NCBI GenBank assembly: GCA_029204225.1
Contig: CM055098.1
Coordinates: 48,323,247 to 48,387,246, forward strand
Length of the DNA stretch: 64,000 bases
Direction: 5' to 3'
Origin: Diphasiastrum complanatum
Lineage: Eukaryota; Streptophyta; Lycopodiopsida; Lycopodiales; Lycopodiaceae
Within the stretch, counting starts at the first letter, position 1; the number at the start of each line of letters is the position of its first letter. A program made the translations under genes and the position numbers. Shown here piece by piece: positions 49,322-61,459 of this stretch. Below the pieces are notes generated by a model. It was not told where the DNA came from, did not search any database, and saw only the letters and a list, made by a program, of their open reading frames with translations.

Positions 49322-52300
49322 TGGTATCAGAGCCATTTTTCAGAATTGATTGCTTGCTGGAGGCCACCCAATAGGCAACCACATTTCTCCTCTTTTGGTT
49401 CATAAAAATCAGAATTTTTCTGATTTTTTGGGAGAGAGAGCTGTTCAGCTCCTCCTTGTTTTTTGTGCAGGAAATTGCAGGGAAAAGCTTGGAACCTCCA
49501 CTCATTTGGGAGCCAGCAATAGGGCGCCCATGCTCAACTAGTTTTCATGTGATTGAAATTAGATTACATGCTTTAAATTTCAGATTTTCTTCTTGGAGGA
49601 GGGCGCCCATCTACCTTGAAGACAAATGTGTTTTTGACACATTTTTAGTGGCTGAAATTTTTCTGTTTTTGAGCCTGGAAGGAGGTCCTACCATCTGCTC
49701 CATTAGCACATTGAGTGCACACCATTTTACCACAAAAGTTCTGGTTGTGGTTTTGGCTTCATTGGAAGCCTGCATATTAGTTAGTATTCTGTTATTTCAG
49801 CAGAATACAGCCACCTGTATCTTCTTGTGAATGAGCTATTGCATGTGGTGTATTGCAATCTATAGTGCTCATTTATTCAGCTTTGATCTTGCTGTTAGTA
49901 GATTTTGGCCTGGAATTTGTTTCTACTATTAGCTGAATTTTCAGAAATGGCTAAAGAACCTGAATCTATAGGTTCTTTGTTCAATGAAGATAGGTTGGAT
50001 GGAACTAATTTCTCCTTGTGGTGCTACATGATCGAAAACCTCCTTATTGCTAAAGGTTTGTTTGAAGTTGTAAGTGGTGATGAAGAGAGGCCACCTAGTT
50101 TGGCACCTACTACACCGTCACGAGCTACTTCTTCAACATATGTGGAGGTGTCTTCCGAAGAACAAAAGAAGTGGGATCGACGTGACGCACAAGCACATTC
50201 GGTCATAGCGCTATCCATGAAGAGATCAATTCTACCTCACATTCGATCATGCAAGACTTCCAAGAGTGCTTGGGAAGTACTTGCCAAGATGTTCCAAGTG
50301 AAGAATACGGCGAAAGTGCTTTTTCTATGTAATCAACTCTCAACATTGAAGATGCAACAGGGTGATACGCTTTCAAATCACTTAATGAAGTTCAAGGATC
50401 TTCGTGAAGAGCTTCTTAGCATTGACGAAATTGTCGAGAACTCTCAATTTGTTTCAATTACTCTTAACACTTCCTCATTCCTATCTTCCATTTGTGTCTA
50501 CTTTAAGCATATCTCTTAGGGGACAACAAATCTCCTTTGAAGAGCTTGTTGGCTTACTTCTCCAAGAAGAGCAAACAAGGATTAATTTTGGTGAACAAGA
50601 AGATCAAGCCTTCTTCACCAAAGGCAAAGGCAAGGGCAAGTGGAAAGGTAAGCCTTCTTCTTCCAAGGATCAAAAATCCAAGGAAGGTCAAGATCAAGGA
50701 TCCAAAAAGAAGGGTAAGTGCCATTATTGTAAAAAGTTTGGGCACCACATAAAGGAATGTAGGAAGAAGCTTACTAAGGATAAAGAGAAAGGTATTGATA
50801 CAAATACAACCATGATTTAATTAGAACATCAAAAGGAGGATGATTCTTTCAATGGTGATTTTGCTTTTGTCACTAACAATCTCATTTCTAATCAAAATGA
50901 GATTTCTACCACTTCTCGACTTGCTGGTTTTTCAGCAAAAAAACATCACTACTTCAACTTTGCAGGTTGCTGTTTTTTCTTCCATTGATTGGGTGATTGA
51001 TAGCGGAGCTACACGCCATATGACTCACCATAGAGACGTCTTCACAAAGCTTATGAAAATCAAAGATGGAAGCAAGGTTCAAGGTGTTGACAACACCTCC
51101 TATCCAATTGAAGGCATTGGATCTATACCCCTCATTCTTCCCAATGGAGAAGAAAAGTACATTTGAAATGTACTTTATGTTCCTAAGATTAAGAAAAATC
51201 TCATTTCGGTCTCTACAATCATGAATCAAGGATTGATTGTAGAATTTAAAGAAGACAAATGTCCTATAAAAGACCCAAAGAGATCACTTTTAATTGTTGC
51301 TTCGGGAACATTGCGAAGAGGTTTGTTTTTGTTGGATATTTATGAGCCTAAAGCTTTGACATCCTTTGGTCTTGTTGCTACTAATTCACATGCATTGGAG
51401 TTTGCTAAACTATGGCATGCGAGGTACGGGCACCTCAATTTTGGAAGTTTGAATATGTTGAAGAAATTCAACATGGTGGAAGGCATTCCAAATATGGAGC
51501 ATCCCGAAGGACATGTATGCGAAGGATGCATACTTGGTAAGTTTCAACGGAAGCTTTTTCCTATTGATGGGACTATCAAAGTTGGTGATAAGTTTGCCTT
51601 AACTCATAGTGATGTATGTGGTCCAATGAGGACCGAATCCATTGGTAAATGCAAGTACTTCATTACTTTTATTGATAATTTTTCAAGGTTTACATGGATC
51701 TTTCCTATGAAGGCAAAATCTGAAGTTTTTCAACGCTTCAAAGATTTTCTAGCTATGATAGAAAATCAATTTGGGCATACTTTGAAGATACTACGTACCA
51801 ACCGAGGAGGGGAATACATTAAAAGTACGTTCGGCACGTTTCTTCAAAGCAAAGGCATTCTACATCAAATGACTACACCTTACACACTGCAACAAAATGG
51901 TGTTGCCGAGAGAAAAAATCGCACAATCATGGAGATGGCTCGTTGCATGCTTAAGGCAAAGGGCGTTCCCCACAAGTTTTGGGCTGAAGTGGTTATTACG
52001 GCAACATACATTAGTAATCGGTGTCCGACTAAAGCCTTGAAGATTTTGACTCCTTATGAAGTCTGGTATGGTAAGAAGCCATCGGTTTCTCACTTTCGCA
52101 CTTTTGGTTGCACGGCTTATACGTTTATTCGTGATAAGCTAAGATCCAAACTAGATGATAAAGGAGTAAAATGCATTTTTATGGGCTATAGTAGTGAAAG
52201 TAAAGGCTATAAATTGTTTAATGTGGATACTAACAAAATCATAGTGAGTCGTGATGTTCATTTTGATGAGAAGAACTCCCATGACCTTGCGCCCATTCAT

Positions 52301-54277
52301 GTCATGAAAGGGGACATCCCCCAAGATGACTATGTTGAAGTGTTTTCAGATTTGGTATCACTATCTAATGTTGAAGAGGAGGGACTGCCATCATCCTCTA
52401 ATGGACAGCCCACTGGTTCTTCAAGCGAACAGCCCATAATTCATCAAGAGGAGCAGATTTATGAAGAGGAACGGCCCGTTGAAAACTTTGGACAACATAG
52501 TCCAATTTCAGAGCACTTTGGACAGCAAAGTGTTGACAGTTCAGATCACTTTGGACAGCAAAGCGTTGATCAAAGTAAGACTGTTGGACAGCCTAGACCA
52601 GTCCCTAAATGGCTGTTGCAGACTTTGCAGGACAACAAAGTGAACCGCTTCTATGAAGGGAAGACTCGTGCCTCATCTAAATCAGTAGAATTTGCTGATT
52701 TTTCTGATTTCATTCTTACATCTATTGAGGATAGTGCAATAGAACCTGTTTTTTATGAGCAGGCCAGAGGAGTAAAATGTTGGGAGGACGCGATGAAAGA
52801 GGAGTATGACTCACTCATAAAGAACCAAACATGGGTTCTTGTTGATCTTCCACATGGAAAGAAAGCAATTGGCTGTAAATGGGTTTATAAGATCAAGTAC
52901 AAGTCCGATGGTACTGTTGAAAGGTACAAGGCAAGACTTGTTGCCAAAGGTTATGCGCAAAAGGAGGGCATTGATTATGAGGAAACTTTTGCACCTACTG
53001 CACGAATAACTACCGCAAGGATAGTCACTGCTTTGGCTACCCATCATGGTTGGCGTATGCACCAACTTGACATAAAGACAGCCTTCCTCAATGGTGATCT
53101 TAATGAGAAAGTTTATCTTCAGCAACCTGCTGGTTTTTTGGTTGCAGGTCAAGAAGACAAAGTGTGTCTTCTCAAGAAGGCTCTCTATGGACTAAAACAA
53201 GCCCCAAGGATGGGGTATCAAAAGATACACACATACTTTTGTGATCCTAGGTTTTCTAACAGTCCTAGTGAATCTACGCTTTATGTCATGCATACATCTG
53301 AGTTTATCATCATCATTTTGCTATATGTTGATGATATTATCATTACGGGTAGTAATGAACAATATACTGCAGCCTTAAAATCTGAGTTTATGATACATCA
53401 GATTTAGGCCAATTGCATTTCTACCTTGGTCTTGAGTTTTTGCAAGGAAAGGTTGGAATCTTCATTACCCAACAACGGTACATTAAGCAGATTTTGAAGC
53501 GTTTCAAAATGGAAGATTGCAAGCCGGTTGCTACACCAATTGAGACGGGCCTGAAGTTAAGTAATCAAAGTGGTGGTGAACCATTTGTTACTACACTATA
53601 TTGTCAAGCGGTTGGAAGTCTCATTTACTTATGCAACTCAAGACGAGACATATCTTATAGTGTTTCCCTCATGAGTCAATTCATGCATGCTTCGTTGACA
53701 TCACATTGGAAAGCATTGAAGAGGATCCTTCGATATCTTCAAGGAAGTAAAACACTTGGTCTGTTTTATCCTTCTAGTGATGATGCATGTTTGGCTGGTT
53801 TCTGTGACTCGGATTGGGGTGGAGATCAAGACACTAGACGCTCTACTAGTGGTCATTGTTGGAAATTTTGCAGTTTCTTGGTTAAGCAAGAAGCAGCCCA
53901 CCGTTGCTACATCCTGAAGTGAAGCAGAATTTAGAGCAACGTTTTCAGCCACTACGGAGTGTATATGCCTGAGACAATTACTTGTCGATATGAAGCATGG
54001 CCAGCCCTTAGCTACTCTCCTATTTACGGATAGTCAAAGTGCTATTGCCATTGCACAAAATCCAGTATTTCTCGAGATCCACTATCACTTTGTTTGAGAG
54101 AAGCTTCATAATGGCGACATCACGCTTGAATATTGTCCCACAGAGGATAATATTGCAGATGTGTTCACTAAGGCATTGCCTAGAGTTCGATTTAAAGCTC
54201 TTTGTGAAGCTTTAAATTTAAAGCAACATGCTGATTTTCTTACTTAGTGAATACACGCCATTTTCATTTAAGGAGGG
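49322..54277 (+). mobile_element. Frameshifted Ty1/copia element in the HIT gene intron
   Basis: The primer site TGGTATCAGAGCC is at 49322-49334 and the purine tract AAGGAGGG at about 54270, followed by TGTTAGAATAAT, a likely 3' LTR start at 54278. The internal region is complete in order (gag, protease, integrase, RT, RNase H) but has several frameshifts. The presumed LTR sequences on the two sides could not be matched, so one is probably truncated or rearranged. Confidence 0.8.
49947..54246 (+). pseudogene. Copia Gag-Pol pseudogene
   Basis: Gag starts MAKEPESIGSLFNEDRLDG and shifts frame near 50450. The zinc knuckle CHYCKKFGHHIKEC is near 50720 and the protease WVIDSGATRHM near 50990. An in-frame TGA at 51164 interrupts KYI*NVLYVPK (a CGA-to-TGA change fits). 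Integrase has LWHARYGHLN and THSDVCGPM, but the second catalytic position reads LRTNRGGEY instead of the usual D-N-G-G-E, while NGVAERKNR is kept. RT has DIKTAFLNG and YVDDIIITG, then a stop at 53407 and frame change. RNase H shows CDSDWGGD and SEAEFRA, with another stop near HYHFV. The product would be inactive. Confidence 0.9.
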
Positions 54278-54649
54278 TGTTAGAATAATAAATGCAAATG
54301 ATGTAGAAGCCATAGGTTACTATGACCCAAAAGGTCGAGATCTGTGTAACCATGGTCATTTATATTTTAGGCCCAAGTTAGTATGAAACTAACTTGTAGG
54401 GACTCGTGGGTCCACTAGGGGCCTATACATGTGAAATGAGTACCTAACTTGTTATTTGGGGTACTTAATTATTTTATGTAACTTATGGTAGCTAGATAGC
54501 CATTAGTCAAGTTATTGGACAGCCAACAGTGCACTGACTTGAAGTGGAAATTTGAATTTGAAGTGCTTGGGTTTTAACCATGTTAGATAAGGATCTTTTG
54601 AAACCAAGCTCTAGCAGATTGCTTCAGGCTGTAAAGTGTTCTATGGAGA
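54278..54649 (+). repeat. Probable 3' LTR remnant
   Basis: It starts TGTTAGAATAATAAATGC right after the purine tract. Its end is not defined. No gene is seen. Confidence 0.45.
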
Positions 54650-55256
54650 TTACATACATGATTTTATTTGCCGTTGATTAGATAACCTTCGGGCTATATC
54701 ATGCAGATATCTTCTTCGATAACTCCATTCAGATAGGCTGTCTGTATCTCTAGATTGGCTACAACAACATATGATAGAAGAATTCTTATTGAAGACAACT
54801 TGCCGGAATGAAAGTTTTAGTGTAGTCGATAGCGGGATCTGGCAAAATCCTCTTACGACAAGTCGAGATTTCCTTCGATCTATTCTTCCATCTGCCTTGA
54901 ATATCCATTTGCAATCAATTACATTTTTGCTGGCAGGCAATTTGATAGTTGTCCATGTCTGGTTCTTGATTAGAGGTGAATACTCTATCCGTAGCTTCTC
55001 TCCATAGATCGGAGTTTGACTGATTGAGTGCTTCTTCGACTGTAGTCGGCTCTTGAATGAGATAACAAGCAGATTCATCATTGTACCTATTAGGTGGTAT
55101 GCGATCTCTTGTCGATCTTCTGGGAAGGTGAAGAGGTTGATAATCTTGTCCTTGGCTATGTTGTTGTTGAGTTGCAACGTCTTTTTCTGATCTCTGTTGG
55201 CTTTGATGTCGTGGGATCATATAGCTTATAAGCTTCATCTGAAGAAGTATAACCAA
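54650..55256 (-). pseudogene. Copia fragment, linker and start of reverse transcriptase
   Basis: The minus strand encodes a charged linker (PLHLPRRSTRDRIPPNRY), then ACYLIQEPTTVEEALNQ. After frame changes it gives SPLIKNQTWTTIKLP, NVIDCKWIFKADGRID and RKSRLVVRGFCQ, the conserved start of copia RT. It ends before the catalytic motifs. It is a different lineage from the two larger copia elements here and lies on the opposite strand to the one beside it. Confidence 0.7.
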
Positions 55257-55268
55257 TGAAAATGGATT

Positions 55269-55784
55269 TTAAAACGTCCCCCAAGACCTCTAATCAGGAT
55301 TGAGCGCCAAGAACACAATAAAGGAGTGCAGTGGACGAAACCGTCCCAACCAAACCTAGACCGTCCGATCTAGTTCCGAGCACTAGGGAGTATGGCAAAT
55401 CTCTATGATAGGAAGCGCTTACCAATCTGACAGCATAACGGCTGCAGACTCTCAATGATCCAAATGGACATAGGAGAGGGTATATATAGAGAGAAGCTCC
55501 CCCCCTGCTTGTCCATGCACTGAATTCACATGTAAGCGTGCTATCAACTCATGCCTAACTCCCATGCATGTCCACTGCATGTAGGTACCCCGAACTCACA
55601 ATAGCAAAGACCCATGCATAGACACAGTGCATGTACATCCTATCCCATACTAGGATGCAACACACATCCTATACTGCATGCAGACATAGCCTAAGGTCCT
55701 ACTTAGCTATTTTCCAAATTAGGCCTGGCCCCTACATCTAAGGCAACCCCCCAATGGTGCAAACCCCCCATGAGGGCCGTAACA
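55269..55784 (-). repeat. 3' LTR of the chromovirus
   Basis: On the minus strand it runs from TGTTACGGCCC to GGGACGTTTTA, with CTATATATACCC (near 55485) as a probable TATA box. About 130 bp at its left end match 60221-60397. Confidence 0.8.
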
Positions 55785-55812
55785 TACCTCCCTCCTTATA
55801 TTAGTTCTGTCC

Positions 55813-56481
55813 TCAGAACTCAAAGTCCGGGAAACTCTTCCTTAGGTTACCTTCTAGTTCCCATGAATTCTCATCATCAGAATATCCTTTCCAACGAACC
55901 AGATGCTCAATAACATCCCGATTTTGCAATCGCTTGGATCTTGTATCAAGAATCTTTTCACGCTCTAAAAGAATCCTCTCAGATAAGTCTTCAAACTTAT
56001 CTAGATTAGTACCAGAACTAACATGATGTCCCTCATGTAAACTCATCTTCAGACGACTTACATGAAACACAGGATGAGCCTTGGTTCCCTTTGGTAACTT
56101 TAATCGGTAAGCTAAAGATCCAATCTTTTTCAAGATTCTATAAGGTCCACTGTACCTAGCAGACAGTTTGTAATGCTTCCCAGTGCGCATTACCTTAGAA
56201 TCCTTTGGAATTCTAAGATACACCCAATCTCCAACTTGAAACTCCCGAGGCGATCTTTTCAGATTAGCAAAATGTCTTACCCGATCTTGGGCACTTAGAA
56301 CATTTTCACGTGCTAACTGTAATGTTTCTTGCATTTCACACAAGAAATCCACTACTTTCTGAACTTTAATCGACTCAGTTTCAACCGTTATCGGAGATCT
56401 AGGCTGAAATCCATGCATAAGCATAAACGGGCTATATCCAGTAGCCGAATGCTTACTACTGTTATAAGCAAACTCAATCAA
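55813..56481 (-). pseudogene. Chromovirus integrase C-terminus with chromodomain
   Basis: A 222-aa frame starts MIEFAYNSSKHSATGYSPF (end of the integrase core) and contains GDWVYLRIPKDS and LSARYSGPYRILKKIG (the GPY/F module). It ends with a chromodomain: ILDTRSKRLQNRDVIEHLV, then RWKGYSDDENSWE. The chromodomain is thought to direct integration to heterochromatin. This segment is intact but is out of frame with the catalytic part upstream. Confidence 0.88.
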
Positions 56482-56900
56482 TGGAAGATACTTTTCCCAC
56501 TGAGATTGCCTAAGCGAAACATATGCACGAGCATTTGTTCCATCGTCTGATTAGTCCTCTCAGTTTGACCATCGGATTCCGGATGATCAGTCGAGCTCAT
56601 GCTCAAAGATTTCTCAAGCTTTTCAAACACTGTCGTCCAAAATCGGCCTGTAAACTTAGGATTCCGATCACTAACAATGTTAGATGGCAACCCATATAGC
56701 CTGAACAAACGTTCAACAAACACCTGAGCTAATTCAGACGCTTTAACTGTAGTCTTTACCGGAATAAACGTAGCCAATTTTGTTAATCGATCAACTATGA
56801 CCCAAATTGCATCATTTTGTTTATTCATCCTCGGTAAACCAACTACAAAGTCCATTGAAATACTATCCCACCGTTTAGAAGGAATATCCAATGGGTGCAA
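56478..56900 (-). pseudogene. Chromovirus integrase catalytic core
   Basis: The frame contains SISMDFVVGLP (first Asp), NAIWV-like DAIWVIVDRLTK, VSDRNPKFTGRFW (second Asp) and HPESDGQTERTNQ (Glu). A one-base frame change near 56490 separates it from the chromodomain segment. The zinc-binding N-terminus upstream, at about 56920-57100, is broken by frame changes. Confidence 0.88.
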
Positions 56901-57127
56901 CAGTCCACCAGCTTTTAAGCGCCCTTCTTATTCCGCTGGCACTGATCACATTTCAGCGCATAAGATTCTACGAAAGGTTTCAACTTTGGCCAAAAAAAGT
57001 CCCTTCGTACCAAATCTAACGTACGATCAAGGTGCGTCACGACATTCAAATAAAATTTTCTTTTTTAATGCATCCACTCCTGGTGCACACTGATCACCTT
57101 GCAAATCAGTTCCCAATTGAGAGCCAT

Positions 57128-58180
57128 TCAGAACCCTTCGTCATATAGGTCCAAAATGAGAATCTTGTTCATAAAGACCTCGAAATGAAAGATAGAAATC
57201 AGTAGTGTCTTTGTGAACGACAACTCATTCACCTCTGCAATCCGACTTAAGGCATCCGCCACTTGATTTGACGATCCTTTAATATATCTCAAATCAAAGT
57301 CGAATTCTTGCATCAGCTCAGCCCATCGAGCCTTTCGACCCCTAAGGTCTTTCTGATTACAGAAATACTTTAATGGTTGGTGATCTGAGCACACTATAAA
57401 TTGACTACCATATAAATAGTGTCTCCACGTTTTCAACGCATGCACCACCACAAACAGGTCTTTTTCCTGAGTTGTATATCTAGTTTGTGCATCAGACAAC
57501 TTCTTACTCTCAAAAGCAACTGGCCTCCCCTCTTGTAACAGAACTGCACCAACAACATAATCACTAGCATCCACTTTAACCAAAAAAGGTTTGTCCAGAT
57601 CCGCTATGATCAAAACTGGTGCTGAGACAATTAGTTCCTTAAGTTTGTTGAAACTTGCATCCAATATCTCATTCCACACGAGAGGTGGACTTCTACCCTT
57701 TCGAGTAATTATCCCCTTCAACGCACTCTTAAGAGGTGCAGCAATCGACGAATAATCCAAGATGAATCTATGGAAGAAAACTATAAACCCCAAAAAATAT
57801 TGAAGTTCTCTTACAGTTTTAGGAATTGGCCAATCCAGAACCGTTTTAATCTTTTCCCGATCAATCATAATTCCCTTCCAGGATATGACATGACCAAGAT
57901 ACAACAGTTCTTTCTTAAAGAATTTGCACTTCGACTCTTTAGCATAAAGCTTTTCCTGTCTCAAAATCCTCAAGACAGTTCTAAGATGCTTCTTATGCTC
58001 TTTGAGTGTTTTACTATAGATGAGTATATCATCTAAAAACACTACAACAAACTTTCCCAGATATGGACGAAATAAATCGTTCATCATCTATTGGAAAGTG
58101 GCCGGAGCGTTTGTTAACCCAAACGGGAACACCAAAAATTCATAATGACCAAATCTAGTCCTAAAACCTGTCTTAAACAC
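57128..58180 (-). pseudogene. Chromovirus reverse transcriptase / RNase H, N-terminally deleted
   Basis: Readable from [17 protein letters not shown] near 58200 through [11 protein letters not shown], an in-frame TAG at about 58090 where a Gln is expected, and MMNDLFRPYLGKFVV. The catalytic FLDDILIYS is near 58030 and the RNase H region runs VKVDASDYVVGAVLLQ, then HALKTWRHYLYGSQ and SSNQVADALSR. The first part of RT is missing because the protease joins mid-RT near 58220. Confidence 0.88.
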
Positions 58181-59335
58181 ATCTCCTGGATGGATTCGAA
58201 TTTGATGATAACCAGTTTTGAGAATTAATAAAATTATGAGTACTGCCTGAATAAAACAATACATTCACATCTTTCCCTAACAACTTGCCCCTTACTCGAA
58301 ACAAATTGTGAGGACCAAAAGACAATGTACTGAATTGACATTCACAAGTACTATTAATAACATCAATTTCCATTTTACCTGCTGGCAAATCAACTGTCAT
58401 AAGGATAGATGAGGACTTGTTCTTTAACGGGCACTCTTTAGCCAAATGGCCTGCCTTGCCACAATTGAAACACAATCCCTGTTTGAAGGCATCTCTGACT
58501 GATGACTTAGACTTTTTCTTCGATTTCTTCACTGACTTGGGCTTCTGATAAGCCATACTCTCAAGTTCATCAAAAAACTTTTTTGACTTTTTTCTCGGTC
58601 GAAAATTTGTTGAGCTGTTCTCTTGCCCCCGTTTCCTAGAAGCTACCACCGTCTGATCGTACACACGTGCGATCCGAATGGTATCCTCCAACGAGTTCAA
58701 AGAATTGCGCTTGCATTCATTCTGAAAATCCGCTGGCAATCCATTCACAAACTGCAACTCAGCATACTTTTTTGGAAAATGCGGCACTTTAGTGAGAAGA
58801 TCCATGAACTCTTGGACATAAGTGTCCAAGTCATGCAACTCCATCTTAAGCTCTACAAAATGCCGATACGAGTCCCTTTCATCCACAGTCAAAAATGCTT
58901 TCAAGAAACATCCCGAAAAGCATCCCAAGTGACTGGCTTAGGATCGAGATCTCGCCACCATGACATGGCTTTTCCTTCCAAAAAAATCCGTACCGAAGAA
59001 ATTCGCTTCTCCTCAGGTACTCCATGCAGACCAAAATAGCTATTCCACCTGTTAATCCAAGACTTCACTGCTGCCGGCTGCTTAAATTTCTTGTCCCTCG
59101 AAAAAACTTCCGGCTGAAAATCTAAGTGTGACGAAGATGTCGCATCATGCTTAGACAAAAGAAATTTGATTTGCTCGTCCCGCTGCTTGTTACTCTGGTG
59201 GATTTCTAGCAGTGCTTTGCCTATCACATCCAGAATAGACTGCGGACCACTGTTTGGGCTTCCCACACTTCGAACCGGTGATGGAACTCTCGCACCGAAT
59301 AATTCTTGTTCCATGTCGGCCATAACTACCAACAC
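58173..59335 (-). pseudogene. Chromovirus Gag and protease remnant
   Basis: Gag starts near 59320 (MADMEQELFGARVPSPVRSV), with FLEGKAMSWWRDLDP before a frame change near 58915. It continues VQEFMDLLTKVPHFPKKYAE, a basic region, and the zinc knuckle CFNCGKAGHLAKEC (near 58460). The retropepsin motif reads [11 protein letters not shown], with Tyr where the catalytic Asp should be. The frame then fuses to RT sequence through a deletion. Confidence 0.88.
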
Positions 59336-59702
59336 AACACCAAATTTCTATAAGAAATGTGAAAACCGTCTGGAACCCCACAAAAAATAAACAATTCTTT
59401 TAGCAAACGACAACTTACACTTAGAAAATAAGCGAGAAACGAAATTTTGACTTAGGAACAAAAAAATGCCCTTAGAACCCATAATTTCACAAACCCAATT
59501 TTTGTCCAACTCAATCCAGAAATCGGATCTCTATATTCCCACATGGGTGCCTCTAAAATCCAACATGCAACCCACCACAAATTTGGCAGTCCACAAAAAA
59601 ATGATTTGCATGTTTTTTTAAAAAAGGGCCCCCCCTCTTCTTCACCTAACTTGTGCCCTCCAGCCCGAGAGCCAGATCGTGAGCAGAGGGTCGGATCCAC
59701 CG

Positions 59703-59703
59703 C

Positions 59704-59752
<49 letters not shown>
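59703..59752. repeat. (GA)n microsatellite in the chromovirus leader
   Basis: About 50 bp of GA between the primer site and gag. Confidence 0.97.
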
Positions 59753-59755
<3 letters not shown>

Positions 59756-60206
59756 CACAGTTCTTATTGGTTTCATAAGAAAGCTTTCTAATTAATTGTC
59801 GTTCAACACACAATCTACTGAATTTAGAGCATAAATCCAGTGCATGCTATGCATGATTTAAACTACAGTTCTAATCCACACACCAACACACCGCTCATTA
59901 AACAATTTGCAGCAAGCTTCATCAAACATTCTAATCTGGGAAGTAGATTCCAAAGCCCCATGCAACCACTGTTTTGCTTTCAAACCAAGAACCGAAACAG
60001 GAAAAAACAGCAATCACCACTCCATGTACAAACTATAAACTGAAATCATGTTAACAATCCTAAAAATCTTAACGAATCGATTCAACCAAAATAAGGCAGA
60101 ACACCTACTTGGAAAACCACTGATTTACCGAATTTTCACGGATTTCCATGGACACAATTCCACCCCAAGCTGGTCCACACCGAGCTGCTCACAAACTCCG
60201 ATTGCT

Positions 60207-60219
60207 GGCTCTGATACCA
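60207..60219 (-). other. Primer binding site, tRNA-iMet type
   Basis: Plus strand GGCTCTGATACCA lies next to the 5' LTR edge. Confidence 0.9.
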
Positions 60220-60220
60220 A

Positions 60221-60397
60221 TAAAACGTCCCCCAAGACCTCCAATCAGGATCGAGCGCCAAGAACACAATAAGGGAGTGCAGTGGACGAAACCGTCCCAA
60301 CCAAACTTAGACCGTCTGATCTAGTCCACGAGGACTAAGGAGTATGGCAAATCTCTATGATAGGAAGCGCTTACCAATCCGACAACATAATGGCCGC
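60221..60397 (-). repeat. Truncated 5' LTR of the chromovirus
   Basis: It matches the start of the left LTR (AAAACGTCCCCCAAGACC to GGC.GCAG) with scattered transitions, then ends abruptly. Confidence 0.85.
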
Positions 60398-60660
60398 AGG
60401 TAGGTATTGTAGGCATTCAGAATGCCATATGCAAGTTCCAGGTGCCGTGGTATGGCACTTGGTACGGCACGGGTGCTGTGGGTGCCGTACAGGTGCCGTG
60501 GAACTGAAGTTCCACGGCACCCACAACACCTGTTTTTAAGTTTTTTTTTTTAAGTCATTGTTTAGTGAAAAAAACCAAAAAAAAAGAAAAAAATACAGGT
60601 GCCGTACCACGGCACGTGTGCCCATTTTGTACACTTTTTTTTCTAGTTCTTTTCAGTTAA
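60398..60660. repeat. GTGCCGT palindrome cluster
   Basis: About ten direct and inverted copies of GTGCCGT/ACGGCAC. They include a perfect 14-bp-stem hairpin with a 2-bp loop (60492-60505 and 60508-60521, GGTGCCGTGGAACT) and a smaller one at about 60600-60617, separated by a T-rich/A-rich centre. It may be a foldback element, and it starts where the chromovirus LTR is cut. Boundaries and target duplication are not resolved. Confidence 0.6.
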
Positions 60661-60884
60661 GCGTAGAGTACCTCAGTCACATTCTGCCGATAGAGGCTAT
60701 AAAAGTGGATCCAGCCAAAGTGTGGTTTGTGTATGGTCTAGACCTATAGGGATTGGTTAGATGTGATACTTTGGACTTTGCAATATTCATTGTGAATCCA
60801 TTAAGTGTCATTCCTAGGTAGCTGCTCCCTTGTTGGACTATCTGCAAGATAGCAACACCATAAGACAATGTGAGCCTGAAGCAT

Positions 60885-61200
60885 GTGACAATTTGAGGCC
60901 TTGTGGAAGGCAGTTAGCCCTAGATATTGATGCAAATGGCATTGTCATAGTGTCATTGTTCTGGCAAGAGGGTAGGCCATATGCCTTTGGGAGAATTTCC
61001 CATGTTTTAGAGGTATGCTATAGATGAGCAAGAATTGTATGCAAGTGTACATGGCTTGAAGGTGTGGTGGTGGTACTCGTACAAGTGGAACTTTCAACTG
61101 CATTTGGTCATAGTATTTGTGGTATTTCGCAGTTAGCTAGAATTGAGGGTCACTGAGCTAGGTGGACCGAGGTGATGCAAGAATCCAATTTGTGATTGTG
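60885..61200 (+). pseudogene. Gypsy RNase H scrap
   Basis: The frame encodes LALDIDANGIVIVSLFWQEG then RPYAFGRISHVLEVCY. After a frame change near 61025 it reads DEQELYASVHGLKVWWWYSY, the RNase H pattern of Ty3/gypsy (compare VDASDYVVGAVLLQEGRPVA in the chromovirus). No other domain remains. Confidence 0.75.
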
Positions 61201-61459
61201 TTACAAGTCAAGAAAAGCAATGGAAGGACAATGTGGCAACTGATGCACAATTTGTTAGCATTTAAATTTGTTACCACTCATAGCAGCAAGAAAGAACCTA
61301 TGACACTGAAATGTTCAAGAGGTTCAAATGGCTAATAAAATTGTGTCTATTGCTAATCTAAACAACGACACAAACCTACTTTCCCCACCAAGCAGGCACA
61401 TCACAACTACACCAAGGCACATCACAACTAGACACACAATAAGATATATCCAACCACAC

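Larger units (their letters stand above)
55269..60397 (-). mobile_element. Chromovirus (Ty3/gypsy) with internal deletion
   Basis: The left LTR (3') is about 55269-55784. The right LTR (5') starts at 60221 and is broken near 60397, where homology with the left LTR stops. The primer site (minus TGGTATCAGAGCC) is at 60207-60219. The purine tract GGAGGGAGGTA (minus) lies next to the 3' LTR, preceded by GTTCTGAGGACAGAAC. Gag, protease, partial RT, RNase H, integrase and chromodomain are on the minus strand in the normal gypsy order. It cannot be active. Confidence 0.88.

Noticed and set aside
60677-60868. 63-codon minus-strand frame beside the RNase H scrap
   Set aside because: No domain, and the plus-strand RNase H similarity next to it explains the region better.
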